Part shown: piece by piece, positions 1 to 7,987 of the stretch | Position numbering within the stretch: position 1 is the first letter of the stretch | How the letters are laid out: every line of letters starts with the position of its first letter | DNA from: Bacillota bacterium | GTDB lineage: Bacteria; Bacillota; Clostridia; Christensenellales; CAG-138 | Direction of reading: 5' to 3' | DNA length: 30,750 nucleotides | Assembly: GCA_016288175.1 (NCBI GenBank) | Contig: JAEEYN010000134.1 | Coordinates: forward strand, 1-30,750 | Translations under genes and position numbers: made by a program | The notes under the pieces: model-generated | Database searches by the model: none | Told to the model about the DNA's origin: nothing | What the model saw: only the letters and a program-made list of their open reading frames with translations

Positions 1-11
1 ATTTTTTAATT

Positions 12-17
12 TATAAT
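12..17 (+). promoter_or_regulatory. Probable -10 box for the acyltransferase gene
   Basis: TATAAT lies 22 bases before the first start codon. The matching -35 box would fall to the left of the window, so only half of this promoter can be seen. Confidence 0.45.
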
Positions 18-39
18 TTTTTCGCTGCAAAGGGGAAAC

Positions 40-924
40 ATGGAAGAAACAAGAAAACGCCGCAGAGGCGACCGCAAGGACGCATACCTTGTCAGAGACC
101 TCGATCCGATGCACAAATTCATGCCGTACCTGCTTCCGAACAGATGCGATAACGAAGCGGTCATGAGCGAACTGATCGACCTTACCGAGATCAACAAATA
201 CGTAGAACAAAAAAACGAACAGGATCCTTCATTCAAGTACACTCTTTTCCACGTCATCTGCGCTGCGATCGCCAAAACGATCGCTCTGCGTCAGAACCTG
301 AACTGGTTCATTGCCGGCCATCGGTACTATGAACGCAAAGCGCTCAGCATTTCCTTCATCGCAAAGAAAAAATTCGAAGACCATTCATATGAGGCCGTCG
401 CGATGCTCGAGATCGATAAGAACGGCGATTCGCCCGTCCGCCAGATCCATGATAAGGTTCAGAAGATCGTGGAAGATGTCCGCGAAAAGAATGTGATCGA
501 CGGAGCGACCGATGCGATGGGGACACTTACGAAGATGCCGCGCTTTTTGCTCCGACTGTTTATAAAAATCCTTTTCTGGCTCGATTATCACGGTTGGGTG
601 CCGAAGAACCTGACGAAGGAGGATCCATACAGCAGCACTGTTTTCGTGACGAATCTCGGCAGCATCAAGATGCACGCGAGCTATCATCACCTTGCGAACT
701 GGAGCACGAATTCACTCTTCGCGATCATTGACGAAAAGCGTCTTCATCCTTTCCCGGACGGCAATGGAGGCATAGAATACCGCGAAGGCCTTCGTCTCGG
801 GCTGACGATCGATGAGCGTATTGCAGACGGTGTTTATTTCGCGAAAAGCCTTCGCCTTCTCAGAAAGCTTCTCGAAAATCCGTCTTTGCTCGATCTTCCG
901 ATGAATGAGCCGATCGATTTTTAA
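40..924 (+). CDS. E2/CAT-fold acyltransferase-like protein without lipoyl domain
   Basis: This 294-residue protein resembles the catalytic domain of 2-oxo acid dehydrogenase E2 subunits and chloramphenicol acetyltransferase. These enzymes move an acyl group between CoA and a thiol or hydroxyl acceptor. Seen: an E2-like stretch FVTNLGSIKMHASYHH at about 202-217, and near the C-terminus TIDERIADGVYFAKS (256-270), which matches the family active-site motif DHRxxDG. The catalytic His is replaced by Glu259, while Asp263 is kept. There is no lipoyl or E1/E3-binding domain, so it is not a normal dehydrogenase E2. The start is supported by AGGGGAAA just upstream. The acyl-CoA synthetase gene follows after 21 bases, which suggests that it supplies the acyl-CoA donor (inference). 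The substrate is unknown and activity is uncertain because of the altered motif. Confidence 0.8.
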   Translation: MEETRKRRRGDRKDAYLVRDLDPMHKFMPYLLPNRCDNEAVMSELIDLTEINKYVEQKNEQDPSFKYTLFHVICAAIAKTIALRQNLNWFIAGHRYYERKALSISFIAKKKFEDHSYEAVAMLEIDKNGDSPVRQIHDKVQKIVEDVREKNVIDGATDAMGTLTKMPRFLLRLFIKILFWLDYHGWVPKNLTKEDPYSSTVFVTNLGSIKMHASYHHLANWSTNSLFAIIDEKRLHPFPDGNGGIEYREGLRLGLTIDERIADGVYFAKSLRLLRKLLENPSLLDLPMNEPIDF

Positions 925-945
925 TGCACAGCGAAAGGAACCGAA

Positions 946-2685
946 ATGGAAGCGATCAAAGTCAATAAACCGGAAGCGGCAGCGCCTTGGCTCAAATGCT
1001 ACGGAGAAGTGCCTTTCCATCTTGAATACCCCGATTACAGCATCAGTGCCGCCGTATTCGAATCCGCGAAAAAGGACCCGGATTTCACAGCGCTCTCCTT
1101 TATGGGCAAAGGTTTTTCTTATACGGAACTCGTTGGAAAAATCGACGAAGCCGCAGCGGCGTTTGCAGCGATCGGCGTTGAACGGGGAGACCGTGTAACG
1201 ATCTGTATGCCGAACGTCCCGCAGGCCGTATTCTGCATGTATGCCCTGAACAGGATCGGCGCCGTTGCCTCGATGGTCCATCCTCTTTCCGCGGTCGGCG
1301 AGATCGCCTTTTATTTGAAAGAGGTCGGCAGCGATGTGATCCTGACCCTCGATCAGTTTTATGGGAAGATCGCGGAGGTCGAGCAGCAGTACGAGCTCAG
1401 AAAGGTGATCATAACCTCCGCCGCGGACGAACTCGGGGCCGTTAAGAGGACTGCGTTCAAAATCATGAACGCGAAAAAGAACAAGGTCGACAAGACCGAC
1501 GAAAAAGTCGTTTTCTGGCATAAATTCCTGAAGGACGGAAAGCATATCGACCTTAAACAGCACCTTGTTGAAGCAAGGGGAGCCGATGAAGCGGTGATCC
1601 TCTTTTCCGGCGGCACGACCGGCGTAACAAAGGGGATCGCGCTCAGCAATCTGAACTTCAACGCGCTCGGGCTTCAGACCGGGGCAATGTGCCATAAGGA
1701 TATCCGCCGCGCAAGCATGCTTGCGGCAATGCCGATCTTCCACGGTTTCGGCCTCGGCGTCTGCATCCATACGATGCTCGAGATCGGCGGAACGAGCATA
1801 CTCGTACCCCAGTTCAACGTCAAAAAGTATGCGGACCTGATCAGGACGACGAAGCCCAATTATATCGCCGGCGTTCCGACGCTTTTCGAGGCGATAACAA
1901 GGAATCCTTATCTCGACGGCGTGAAGCTCGATTTCCTTCGCGGCGTGTTCTCCGGCGGTGATTCGCTTTCGATCGAACTTAAGCGCCGTTTTGACGCATT
2001 TCTCGATGAGCACGGCGCGACCGTCCATGTCCGCGAAGGCTACGGAACGACGGAGTGCGTAACTGCAAGCTGTCTGACGCCTTATACGGAGGAGAGGGAG
2101 GGGAGCATTGGTCTGCCTTATCCCGATACATATTATAAGATCTGTGCCGTCGGAACGAATACCGAAGTCCCGTACGGCGAGCTCGGCGAGATCTGCCTCC
2201 GAGGACCTTCGGTGATGATCGGCTATCTGAATCAGCCGGAGGAGAATGCCAACACTCTGCGCCGGCACGCGGACGGCTTTATCTGGCTTCATACCGGCGA
2301 CCTCGGCAGCATGGACGCGGACGGCTTCATCTATTTCAAGCAGCGCATCAAGCGAATGATCATCACGAGCGGATATAATGTCTATCCTTCACAGCTCGAA
2401 AACATCATCGACGGCCATGAAGCCGTTCAGATGAGCTGCGTGATCGGCGTTAAGGATTCCTATAAGATGCAGAAGGTGCTCGCATATGTCGTTCCGCGCG
2501 AGGGCGTTGAACCCTCCGAAGAATTGCGGCAGGATATCCTTGCTTACTGTCGGAAGCATATTGCAAAGTACGCGATGCCGTATACCGTCGAATTCCGGAA
2601 AGAGCTCCCGAAGACGCTTGTCGGAAAGATCGCTTATACCGTCCTCGAAAAGGAAGCCAACGCCGAAGCGGAAAAGAATTCCTGA
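946..2685 (+). CDS. AMP-forming acyl-CoA synthetase
   Basis: This 579-residue member of the ANL adenylation superfamily activates a carboxylic acid with ATP to an acyl-AMP and passes it to CoA. Seen: the phosphate-binding loop SGGTTGVTKG at about 220-229, the adenylation motif EGYGTTE at about 363-369, HTGDLG at about 448-453 followed by the hinge region with KRMIITSGYN, and a C-terminal PKTLVGKI carrying the expected catalytic lysine. It has full family length and no signal peptide. AAAGGA precedes the start. Together with the upstream acyltransferase-like gene it probably forms a two-gene transcript. The chain length or type of acid cannot be read from the sequence; a medium- or long-chain fatty acid is the usual guess for this group. 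No clear terminator follows. Confidence 0.92.
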   Translation: MEAIKVNKPEAAAPWLKCYGEVPFHLEYPDYSISAAVFESAKKDPDFTALSFMGKGFSYTELVGKIDEAAAAFAAIGVERGDRVTICMPNVPQAVFCMYALNRIGAVASMVHPLSAVGEIAFYLKEVGSDVILTLDQFYGKIAEVEQQYELRKVIITSAADELGAVKRTAFKIMNAKKNKVDKTDEKVVFWHKFLKDGKHIDLKQHLVEARGADEAVILFSGGTTGVTKGIALSNLNFNALGLQTGAMCHKDIRRASMLAAMPIFHGFGLGVCIHTMLEIGGTSILVPQFNVKKYADLIRTTKPNYIAGVPTLFEAITRNPYLDGVKLDFLRGVFSGGDSLSIELKRRFDAFLDEHGATVHVREGYGTTECVTASCLTPYTEEREGSIGLPYPDTYYKICAVGTNTEVPYGELGEICLRGPSVMIGYLNQPEENANTLRRHADGFIWLHTGDLGSMDADGFIYFKQRIKRMIITSGYNVYPSQLENIIDGHEAVQMSCVIGVKDSYKMQKVLAYVVPREGVEPSEELRQDILAYCRKHIAKYAMPYTVEFRKELPKTLVGKIAYTVLEKEANAEAEKNS

Positions 2686-2734
2686 GGAGAACGAAAATAT
2701 TTTAAAAGAGCTATACTTTTGGCTTTTTCTATGT

Positions 2735-2740
2735 TAGAAT
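2735..2740 (+). promoter_or_regulatory. Possible extended -10 promoter for the zinc-ribbon gene
   Basis: TGTTAGAAT reads as an extended -10 element (TG, one base, TAGAAT) about 90 bases before the zinc-ribbon gene. No good -35 box is seen, so the call rests on the -10 alone. Confidence 0.35.
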
Positions 2741-2828
2741 ATATACAGGTGATGGTTGGATAACGCTAAAGGCAATCGCGATCAATACCTGCGATCATGA
2801 AATAACTGAACGAAAGGATGTACCAACG

Positions 2829-3473
2829 ATGAAATGTCCCAACTGCGGCAATGAAATGGCCGAGGGCGAAAGATTCTGCGTTGAATGCGGCGCAAATATC
2901 GAGAACTTCGTCAACAACGTGCAGAACGAGATCCGGCAAACCGGCGAACAGGCAATAGATGATTTCGAAGCAACCGTAAAGACCGAAGCCGAACAGAACG
3001 CCCCTGTTTTTGAGAATCCCCCAGCATACCAGCCCGAACCTCCGTACCAGCCCGCTGTACCTCCGGTTCCACCTCAGCCCTATGTAAACACTGCTGCTCC
3101 GCAGACCGGAAAGAATAAGCAGAAGGAGCCGAAGCCCGAGAAACCGCCGAAGGAGAAGCGTTCGATGGCGCCCTGCCCGCCGCTTTCAACCTGGGCATTC
3201 GTCTGGAGAACCCTTGTCTCAGGGATCCCGGTGATAGGCCTGATAGTGCTGTTCATCTTCGCGTTCGCAAAGAACATCAACGCAAATACAAAATCCTTTG
3301 CCCGCTCGAAGCTGATCTTCAGGCTTATCTTCTATGTTGTGATCGGAATCTGCGTCGTTCTGTTCCTGATCTTCAAGGACCAGATCCTCGAATTCGCAAG
3401 AACAAATATCGTTCCCGCGCTCAACAATATTCCGTTCATTTCGGATATTCTGAACGGTGTGGCAGCCAGCTGA
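2829..3473 (+). CDS. Zinc-ribbon, proline-rich membrane protein of unknown function
   Basis: This 214-residue protein was not assigned to a named family beyond its zinc ribbon. Seen: an N-terminal zinc ribbon with Cys3, Cys6, Cys17 and Cys20 (CPNC then CVEC); an acidic linker; a proline- and tyrosine-rich stretch at about 58-82; a Lys/Pro-rich basic stretch at about 95-112; then two hydrophobic segments at about 130-147 and 162-182 that should span the membrane. With no signal peptide, the ribbon is probably cytoplasmic and the protein is held by its C-terminal helices (inference). AAAGGATG precedes the start. It sits alone between its own possible promoter and a strong terminator, so the neighbours give no hint of function. 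Confidence 0.8.
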   Translation: MKCPNCGNEMAEGERFCVECGANIENFVNNVQNEIRQTGEQAIDDFEATVKTEAEQNAPVFENPPAYQPEPPYQPAVPPVPPQPYVNTAAPQTGKNKQKEPKPEKPPKEKRSMAPCPPLSTWAFVWRTLVSGIPVIGLIVLFIFAFAKNINANTKSFARSKLIFRLIFYVVIGICVVLFLIFKDQILEFARTNIVPALNNIPFISDILNGVAAS

Positions 3474-3488
3474 TCTTTGCCCAATAAT

Positions 3489-3511
3489 GCCGGAGCTTGC
3501 TCCGGCTTTTT
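3489..3511 (+). terminator. Rho-independent terminator after the zinc-ribbon gene
   Basis: GCCGGAGC, a two-base loop and GCTCCGGC form an 8-bp GC-rich stem followed by TTTTT. It begins 16 bases after the stop codon. Confidence 0.9.
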
Positions 3512-3569
3512 CTTTATTTATCGGATACGGTGTAAACCGAAGAGGGAGTGTATATATAGCCTCAACCGT

Positions 3570-3598
3570 TTGCATGAAGCGAGCAATTGTGATATAAT
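3570..3598 (+). promoter_or_regulatory. Sigma-A type promoter of arcA
   Basis: TTGCAT, 17 bases, TATAAT, with TGA directly before the -10 box making it an extended -10. It lies about 47 bases upstream of the arcA start. Confidence 0.75.
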
Positions 3599-3645
3599 GA
3601 TCGGGAAGTAAATAAAGCCTCGCGCTTTAACTCGGAGGATCACAA

Positions 3646-4866
3646 ATGAACGGATACGTAAACGTCAAATCCGAAATCGGAAGACTGAAGCGGGTCATGC
3701 TTCATCGTCCCGGCGTCGAGCTCAGCAACCTGATGCCCGATTACCTCGAAAGAATGCTTGCGGAGGATACGCCGGACGTTCGCCGCGCAGGGGAGGAGCA
3801 TGATGTTTTTGCGAACATCCTCCGCTCGAACGGCGTTGACGTCGTATATATAGAGAACATGTTTGCGGACGTCGTGAAGGATGAAGCGGTGCGCAGCGCT
3901 TTCATAGACGATTTCGTTGCCCTCGGTGTTCCCGGAGTGAGCCTTAAGCAAGCCGTTCGCGAATACCTTCGCACTGTTCCGTACGACAAGCTTTTTGACG
4001 CCGTCGCAAAGGGCATCACGAGGTCGGATCTTGAAGGCATCGGCAATAAACCGATCCAGTATTACGTCAAAGAAGATTATCCTTTCCTGACCGATCCGCT
4101 GCCGAACCTTTATTTCACCCGCGATATCAGCTTCAGCCTCGGCACGGGCATCGCGATCTCCGCAATGTGTATGCCTGCGCGCATGCGCGAAACGCTGTTC
4201 ATCCGCTATATCCACAAATACAGCGAATATTTCGGCAAGGGCAAAGTCGACCTGCTCTACGATTATAACTGCGGCGACGGCATCGAGGGCGGCGACGTTC
4301 TTTCCCTTTCCGATAAATGCGTTGCGATCGGCAGCGGCGAAAGAACGACCGTTGCGGCGGTTGAGAGGCTCGCAAAGACGCTCTTTGAGCGCGGATATGA
4401 AAAGGTCCTCCTCTTCAAAAATCCGAACACAAGGACCTATATGCACCTCGACGTGCTGATGACCCATATCGACTATGATAAATTTCTTGCGCATCCCTGC
4501 ATTGCGCATAAGTGGTTCGATGTTTATGAGATCACTCCCGCAGGCAACGGCGGGATCAACGTCTCGCTCACTACCGATTCCGTTGAAAGGATCCTCGAAA
4601 GAGCGCTTGGCATTGATAAGGTCACATTTGTCGAAGTCGCCGGCGGGGACCCGATCCAGTACCGCAGAGAGCACTGGAACATGGGTGCTAACTCGCTTGC
4701 GATTGCTCCCGGCAATATCATCACCTATGACCGCAATGTGATCACCAACGAGCTGATCGACAAAGCGGGCGTGAAGGTCAACCCGATCCCCGGCGGCGAG
4801 CTGAGCCGCGGCAGAGGCGGCCCGCGCTGCATGAGCATGCCGATCCTTCGCGACGAGATCCGCTGA
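3646..4866 (+). CDS. arcA: Arginine deiminase
   Basis: This 406-residue enzyme hydrolyses L-arginine to L-citrulline and ammonia, the first step of the arginine deiminase energy pathway. The family catalytic set is present: Asp160 in LYFTRD, Glu214 in EGGDVL, His267 and Asp269 in MHLDVLMTHID, and the nucleophile Cys395 in GRGGPRCMSMP near the C-terminus. The segment after FTRD reads ISFSLG rather than the common PFxxIG, a modest divergence next to the active site. CTCGGAGGATCAC precedes the ATG. The gene is alone: arcB, arcC and an arginine/ornithine antiporter are not in the window, so the rest of the pathway must lie elsewhere or be absent. It has its own promoter and faces a minus-strand gene. 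Confidence 0.96.
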   Translation: MNGYVNVKSEIGRLKRVMLHRPGVELSNLMPDYLERMLAEDTPDVRRAGEEHDVFANILRSNGVDVVYIENMFADVVKDEAVRSAFIDDFVALGVPGVSLKQAVREYLRTVPYDKLFDAVAKGITRSDLEGIGNKPIQYYVKEDYPFLTDPLPNLYFTRDISFSLGTGIAISAMCMPARMRETLFIRYIHKYSEYFGKGKVDLLYDYNCGDGIEGGDVLSLSDKCVAIGSGERTTVAAVERLAKTLFERGYEKVLLFKNPNTRTYMHLDVLMTHIDYDKFLAHPCIAHKWFDVYEITPAGNGGINVSLTTDSVERILERALGIDKVTFVEVAGGDPIQYRREHWNMGANSLAIAPGNIITYDRNVITNELIDKAGVKVNPIPGGELSRGRGGPRCMSMPILRDEIR

Positions 4867-4889
4867 ATTCAGTAAAAATACAGAAACAG

Positions 4890-4924
4890 AAACTGCTTCA
4901 CGCAAAGAACGCGCGGAGCAGTTT
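4890..4924 (-). terminator. Weak terminator hairpin at the end of the CmpB-like gene
   Basis: AAACTGCT pairs with AGCAGTTT across a 19-base loop that contains the minus-strand gene's last codons and stop. The minus-strand tail (CTGTTTCTG) is only partly T-rich. It may serve both convergent genes. Confidence 0.4.
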
Positions 4925-5278
4925 GCTTATGTAAGCGATCGGAACGGTCAGCGCTGCCCAACAGAGCGAGTATTTCAGGCATACCTGACCGAAAAGGTTG
5001 AACCGTTGGTTTGAATAATCCCAAACCTTGAGCTTCAAAGCAATGTTTACCGCGAGTCCGAAGAGAAACTCGACCGCGGTGATTATAATAAAACCTGCGG
5101 CGCACTTTTCGATCAGCCCCATTTTCGGACGGTACGTGAACAGAAGGTGCAGCAGAAGAAAGCAGATCCCGCCCGCAAACGCCATGGAGATATGCGAACG
5201 GCCGCGATAGAGAAGCTCGATCAGCACATAGCAAGCGCCGCCGAAAACAAACGTAAAAAGTATTTCATAAATACTCAT
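4898..5278 (-). CDS. Small membrane protein, putative CmpB-like type IV ABC-transporter family
   Basis: This 126-residue protein is highly hydrophobic, with about four membrane segments. Its C-terminal half carries the pattern VWDYS, N, FGQVCLKYS, W, which I recognise from the 'putative ABC-transporter type IV' (CmpB) family of small Firmicute membrane proteins of unknown function. The start is uncertain. I chose the ATG at 5278 because the first membrane helix follows at once. An upstream in-frame ATG at 5350 would add 24 polar residues and would extend close to the promoter of the divergent sdaAB gene. Neither start has a good ribosome binding site. The gene converges on arcA with 31 bases between them. 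No transporter partner is nearby. Confidence 0.65.
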   Translation of the reverse strand: MSIYEILFTFVFGGACYVLIELLYRGRSHISMAFAGGICFLLLHLLFTYRPKMGLIEKCAAGFIIITAVEFLFGLAVNIALKLKVWDYSNQRFNLFGQVCLKYSLCWAALTVPIAYISKLLRAFFA

Positions 5279-5355
5279 AAGCTTATTATCGGGTTCGGTC
5301 TGCGATTTATGTAAGTCAAACAGCAGCCGAAGATGTTTTTGCTGTCTCAATAATA

Positions 5356-5384
5356 TTGAGTTTCGGATCGGCTTTTGCTATAAT
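5356..5384 (+). promoter_or_regulatory. Sigma-A type promoter of the sdaAB-sdaAA operon
   Basis: TTGAGT, 17 bases, TATAAT, with TGC before the -10 box making it an extended -10. It ends 40 bases upstream of the sdaAB start. Confidence 0.75.
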
Positions 5385-5424
5385 GCGGGTGTAGCATTAT
5401 GAAAATGCGGAAAAGGTGAAGAAA

Positions 5425-6090
5425 ATGAAAGACTTCAGCGTATTCGATATCATCGGGCCGCGTATGGTTGGCCCTTCAAGTTCACATACAGCTGGCGCTG
5501 TTCGCATAGGTTTGATTGCGCATCGTTTGATCGGCGACGAACATATCAAATCCGCTGATATAACGCTCTATGGTTCGTTTGCAGAAACGGGAATCGGTCA
5601 CGGAACGGACAGGGCAGTGCTTGCAGGGATCCTTGGAATCGGTACGGAAGATCCTCGAATTCGCTATTCCGTTCTGCTTGCGCAGAGCGAAGGAGTTGAA
5701 TTTGCCGTTCATAAGAGCGACCGCGAGATGAACCATCCCAACACTGCGAGGATCGTTGTTGAATCCGTAAGCGGACGAAAATTTGAAATAGTCGGCACCT
5801 CTGTCGGAGGAGGCAATATTGAGATCGTGGAGATCAACGGTATGGAAGTCTCGTTCACGGGCGATTATCCGGCGATTGTGCTGTTCTATCGCGACGTGCC
5901 GGGAGTTATTTCGAAGGTCACTTCGATCCTCGCGGAAACCGGCGCAAATGTGGCCTTCATGAAGGTCTTCCGCAGCGCAAAGCGGATGGACGCCTGCATG
6001 GTGATCGAGACCGACGCGCCGATCCCGGCAAACGAGATCGAGCGCATCAAACAAAGCGTCGACGGAATTAAGGAGATCTGTGCGGTATGA
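5425..6090 (+). CDS. sdaAB: L-serine dehydratase, iron-sulfur-dependent, beta subunit
   Basis: This 221-residue protein is one half of the oxygen-sensitive [4Fe-4S] enzyme that turns L-serine into pyruvate and ammonia. Seen: the N-terminal signature SVFDIIGPRMVGPSSSHTAG, which is highly conserved in this subunit, and a C-terminal ACT domain (about 145-221, beginning YPAIVLFYRDVPGVISKVTS) of the type that binds amino acids. I start at the ATG at 5425 rather than the in-frame GTG at 5416, because AAAAGGTG lies at the right distance before the ATG and overlaps the GTG. The stop overlaps the alpha-subunit start by 4 bases (ATGA), so the two chains are likely translated in coupled fashion. Confidence 0.95.
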   Translation: MKDFSVFDIIGPRMVGPSSSHTAGAVRIGLIAHRLIGDEHIKSADITLYGSFAETGIGHGTDRAVLAGILGIGTEDPRIRYSVLLAQSEGVEFAVHKSDREMNHPNTARIVVESVSGRKFEIVGTSVGGGNIEIVEINGMEVSFTGDYPAIVLFYRDVPGVISKVTSILAETGANVAFMKVFRSAKRMDACMVIETDAPIPANEIERIKQSVDGIKEICAV

Positions 6091-6965
6091 ATTACGGTTT
6101 TTCAACGGGAGAAGAGCTTATCAGGCTCTGCGAAAACGAAAAGATAACGATTGCGGAGGTCATGCTCCGCCACGAGACCGAAACGTGTGAACGCTCGCGG
6201 GATGAACTCGTCAACGAAATGTTCGAGAACCTGATGACAATGCAGGAATCGATCCGCATCGGTCTTGAAGAGGACCAGGAAACGATGACGGGCCTTGCGG
6301 GCAATAATGCCGAAAAACTGCTTGCTTACGCGGAAAAATCGAACATGGGTCCCGACATGGCGAGAATCTGCTCCGCAGCCCTCGCCGTTGCGGAGGTCAA
6401 CGCTTCGATGGGGAAGATCGTCGCCGCCCCGACCGCAGGCTCGAGCGGCGTGATCCCCGCTGTGCTCGTGATGTGCAGCGAAAAACACAGCTTCACCGAT
6501 AGGGACCTTGTCAACGGACTGTTTGCCGCGGGAGCGATCGGAATTATCATTGCCAAAAACGCGAGCATCTCCGGCGCGGAAGGCGGCTGTCAGGCGGAGA
6601 TAGGCACAGCTTCCGCAATGGCCGCCGGCGCTCTTACGGAGCTCTGCGGAGGAACTCCGGCGCAGGCGCTTACCGCCTCGGCAATGGCGCTCAAGAATAT
6701 CCTCGGGCTTGTATGCGACCCGGTTGCGGGCCTCGTAGAATGCCCCTGCATCAAGCGCAACGCGATGGGCGCGGCGAATGCCGTGCTCTGTGCGGATATG
6801 GCGCTTTCGGGCGTGACGAGCATAATCCCGTTCGATGAAGTCGTGAACGCGATGCGCAGCGTCGGAAGGATGATGAACGTCGATCTTCGCGAAACCGCTA
6901 AAGGAGGCCTTGCCGTAACGCCGACCGCCCTTGAAATCGCCAAGCGGATAAATGATGAAAACTGA
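6087..6965 (+). CDS. sdaAA: L-serine dehydratase, iron-sulfur-dependent, alpha subunit
   Basis: This 292-residue catalytic subunit pairs with SdaAB to deaminate L-serine to pyruvate. Seen: the conserved glycine-rich APTAGSSGVIPAVL, the motif SGAEGGCQAEIG (Cys168), Cys210 in VCDPVAG, and Cys219 and Cys221 in VECPCIKRN. The last of these is the family signature for ligands of the [4Fe-4S] cluster that binds the serine hydroxyl. Length is normal for the split-gene form found in Firmicutes. A strong two-way terminator separates it from the convergent replication genes. In an anaerobe this enzyme typically supports amino-acid catabolism, which fits with arginine deiminase nearby (inference). Confidence 0.96.
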   Translation: MNYGFSTGEELIRLCENEKITIAEVMLRHETETCERSRDELVNEMFENLMTMQESIRIGLEEDQETMTGLAGNNAEKLLAYAEKSNMGPDMARICSAALAVAEVNASMGKIVAAPTAGSSGVIPAVLVMCSEKHSFTDRDLVNGLFAAGAIGIIIAKNASISGAEGGCQAEIGTASAMAAGALTELCGGTPAQALTASAMALKNILGLVCDPVAGLVECPCIKRNAMGAANAVLCADMALSGVTSIIPFDEVVNAMRSVGRMMNVDLRETAKGGLAVTPTALEIAKRINDEN

Positions 6966-6978
6966 AAATAATGATATG

Positions 6979-7006
6979 AAAAAGGCTGCTGTAAAGCAGC
7001 CTTTTT
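6979..7006 (+). terminator. Bidirectional terminator between sdaAA and the dnaI-like gene
   Basis: AAAAAGGCTGCT, loop GTAA, AGCAGCCTTTTT is a perfect 12-bp stem with A and T runs on opposite sides, so it can stop transcription from either convergent gene. Confidence 0.9.
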
Positions 7007-7018
7007 CGGCGGTGAGCA

Positions 7019-7987
7019 TTATTCCCAGAATCGCGCGTTATCCGTTCGCACGGCCTGAAGACGGACGTTCCGCGGGGACATCAGGCGCGAGGCGAAGCGC
7101 TCGCCGTATTCGGATTGAATCGTCGCAGCCCCGACGCCGTTCGGGATTATTTCGAGATTCGTTGCGAAAAGCGTTGCCTTGCCGCTGTCCTGACGCTCGC
7201 AGAGCAGCGAAAGCAGCGTTTCGACGGTGACGTTCGGGATCATTGGTTCTGTTCCGAGGTCGTCTATTATAAGCAGATCGGGGAAAATGAAATCCGGCTT
7301 TTCTTCCGGTTCGGTACGAAAACTGTCGAGAGTGAGCTGAATCAGCTTCAGAGCGTTGAGCTTCAAAACCGAGAAACCTCGTTCAAGAACGCGGCTGCCG
7401 ATACAGTTGAGTAGGTAGGTCTTGCCGACGCCCGGAGGGCCGAAATATACGAGATCGCGCCGCTCGTTATTCGGAAAGGATTCGGCGTATTCGAGCGCGG
7501 CGTCGCGGATCTCGCGCATCGCGCTCAGATTCTTCTGTGTCTTTTGAAGCGAAAGATCGAAATTTTCGAACCGCTGATCGCGGTTGAGCCCCGAATCCTC
7601 GAAAGCGGTGTTGACTGCGAGCTGAACAACGCAGCGGCAAAGCTCGCCGTTTATGCGCCCGGTGTCGCGGCAGTCGGAGCAGATGTATTGGTAATCAAGA
7701 TAATCGGCAGGGTACCCGTTCTCGACAAGAAGGCGTTCGCGCTGCTCGGTTTTTTCCTTGATAAGCGCTTCGGCAAGAGCACGCACGGAATCGGGGTCCT
7801 TCGCGCCGATGACTTTTCGGCCCATGTCATAGGCGATGCTCCGAACGCTTTGGTCGATCTCGCGTATTGCGGGGACCTTTTTATAAACCTCTTCGGAACG
7901 CTCCTCGCGGATATGCGAAACCCTGCGGCGGCGGCCCGAAAGCTCGTTATTGAGCGCTTTGATGAAAGCGGCGGATTTAATCTTCAT
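7019..7987 (-). CDS. DnaI/DnaC-like helicase-loader ATPase
   Basis: This 322-residue AAA+ ATPase of the DnaC/DnaI/IstB type should load the replicative helicase onto DNA. Seen: an N-terminal helical part; a Cys cluster YICSDC then ELCRC, resembling the zinc-binding N-domain of DnaI; Walker A GPPGVGKTYLL; Walker B DLLIIDDLG; and a sensor-like LFATNL. I start at the ATG at 7987, preceded by GGGGAGGG, rather than the TTG at 8002 farther upstream. The start overlaps the end of the upstream dnaD-like gene by 11 bases, so the two are one transcript. The pairing of a DnaD-domain protein with this ATPase is typical of Clostridia and supports a role in replication start or restart. Confidence 0.88.
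   Translation of the reverse strand: MKIKSAAFIKALNNELSGRRRRVSHIREERSEEVYKKVPAIREIDQSVRSIAYDMGRKVIGAKDPDSVRALAEALIKEKTEQRERLLVENGYPADYLDYQYICSDCRDTGRINGELCRCVVQLAVNTAFEDSGLNRDQRFENFDLSLQKTQKNLSAMREIRDAALEYAESFPNNERRDLVYFGPPGVGKTYLLNCIGSRVLERGFSVLKLNALKLIQLTLDSFRTEPEEKPDFIFPDLLIIDDLGTEPMIPNVTVETLLSLLCERQDSGKATLFATNLEIIPNGVGAATIQSEYGERFASRLMSPRNVRLQAVRTDNARFWE

Noticed and set aside
712..2292. Long minus-strand open frame (526 codons) opposite the acyl-CoA synthetase
   Set aside because: It is a shadow of the codon pattern of the real gene: no recognisable domain, and the plus strand carries a complete, motif-rich enzyme.
3640..4905. Minus-strand open frame of 421 codons exactly covering arcA
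   Set aside because: The antisense frame has no family features; arcA on the plus strand has the full catalytic set, a promoter and a ribosome binding site.
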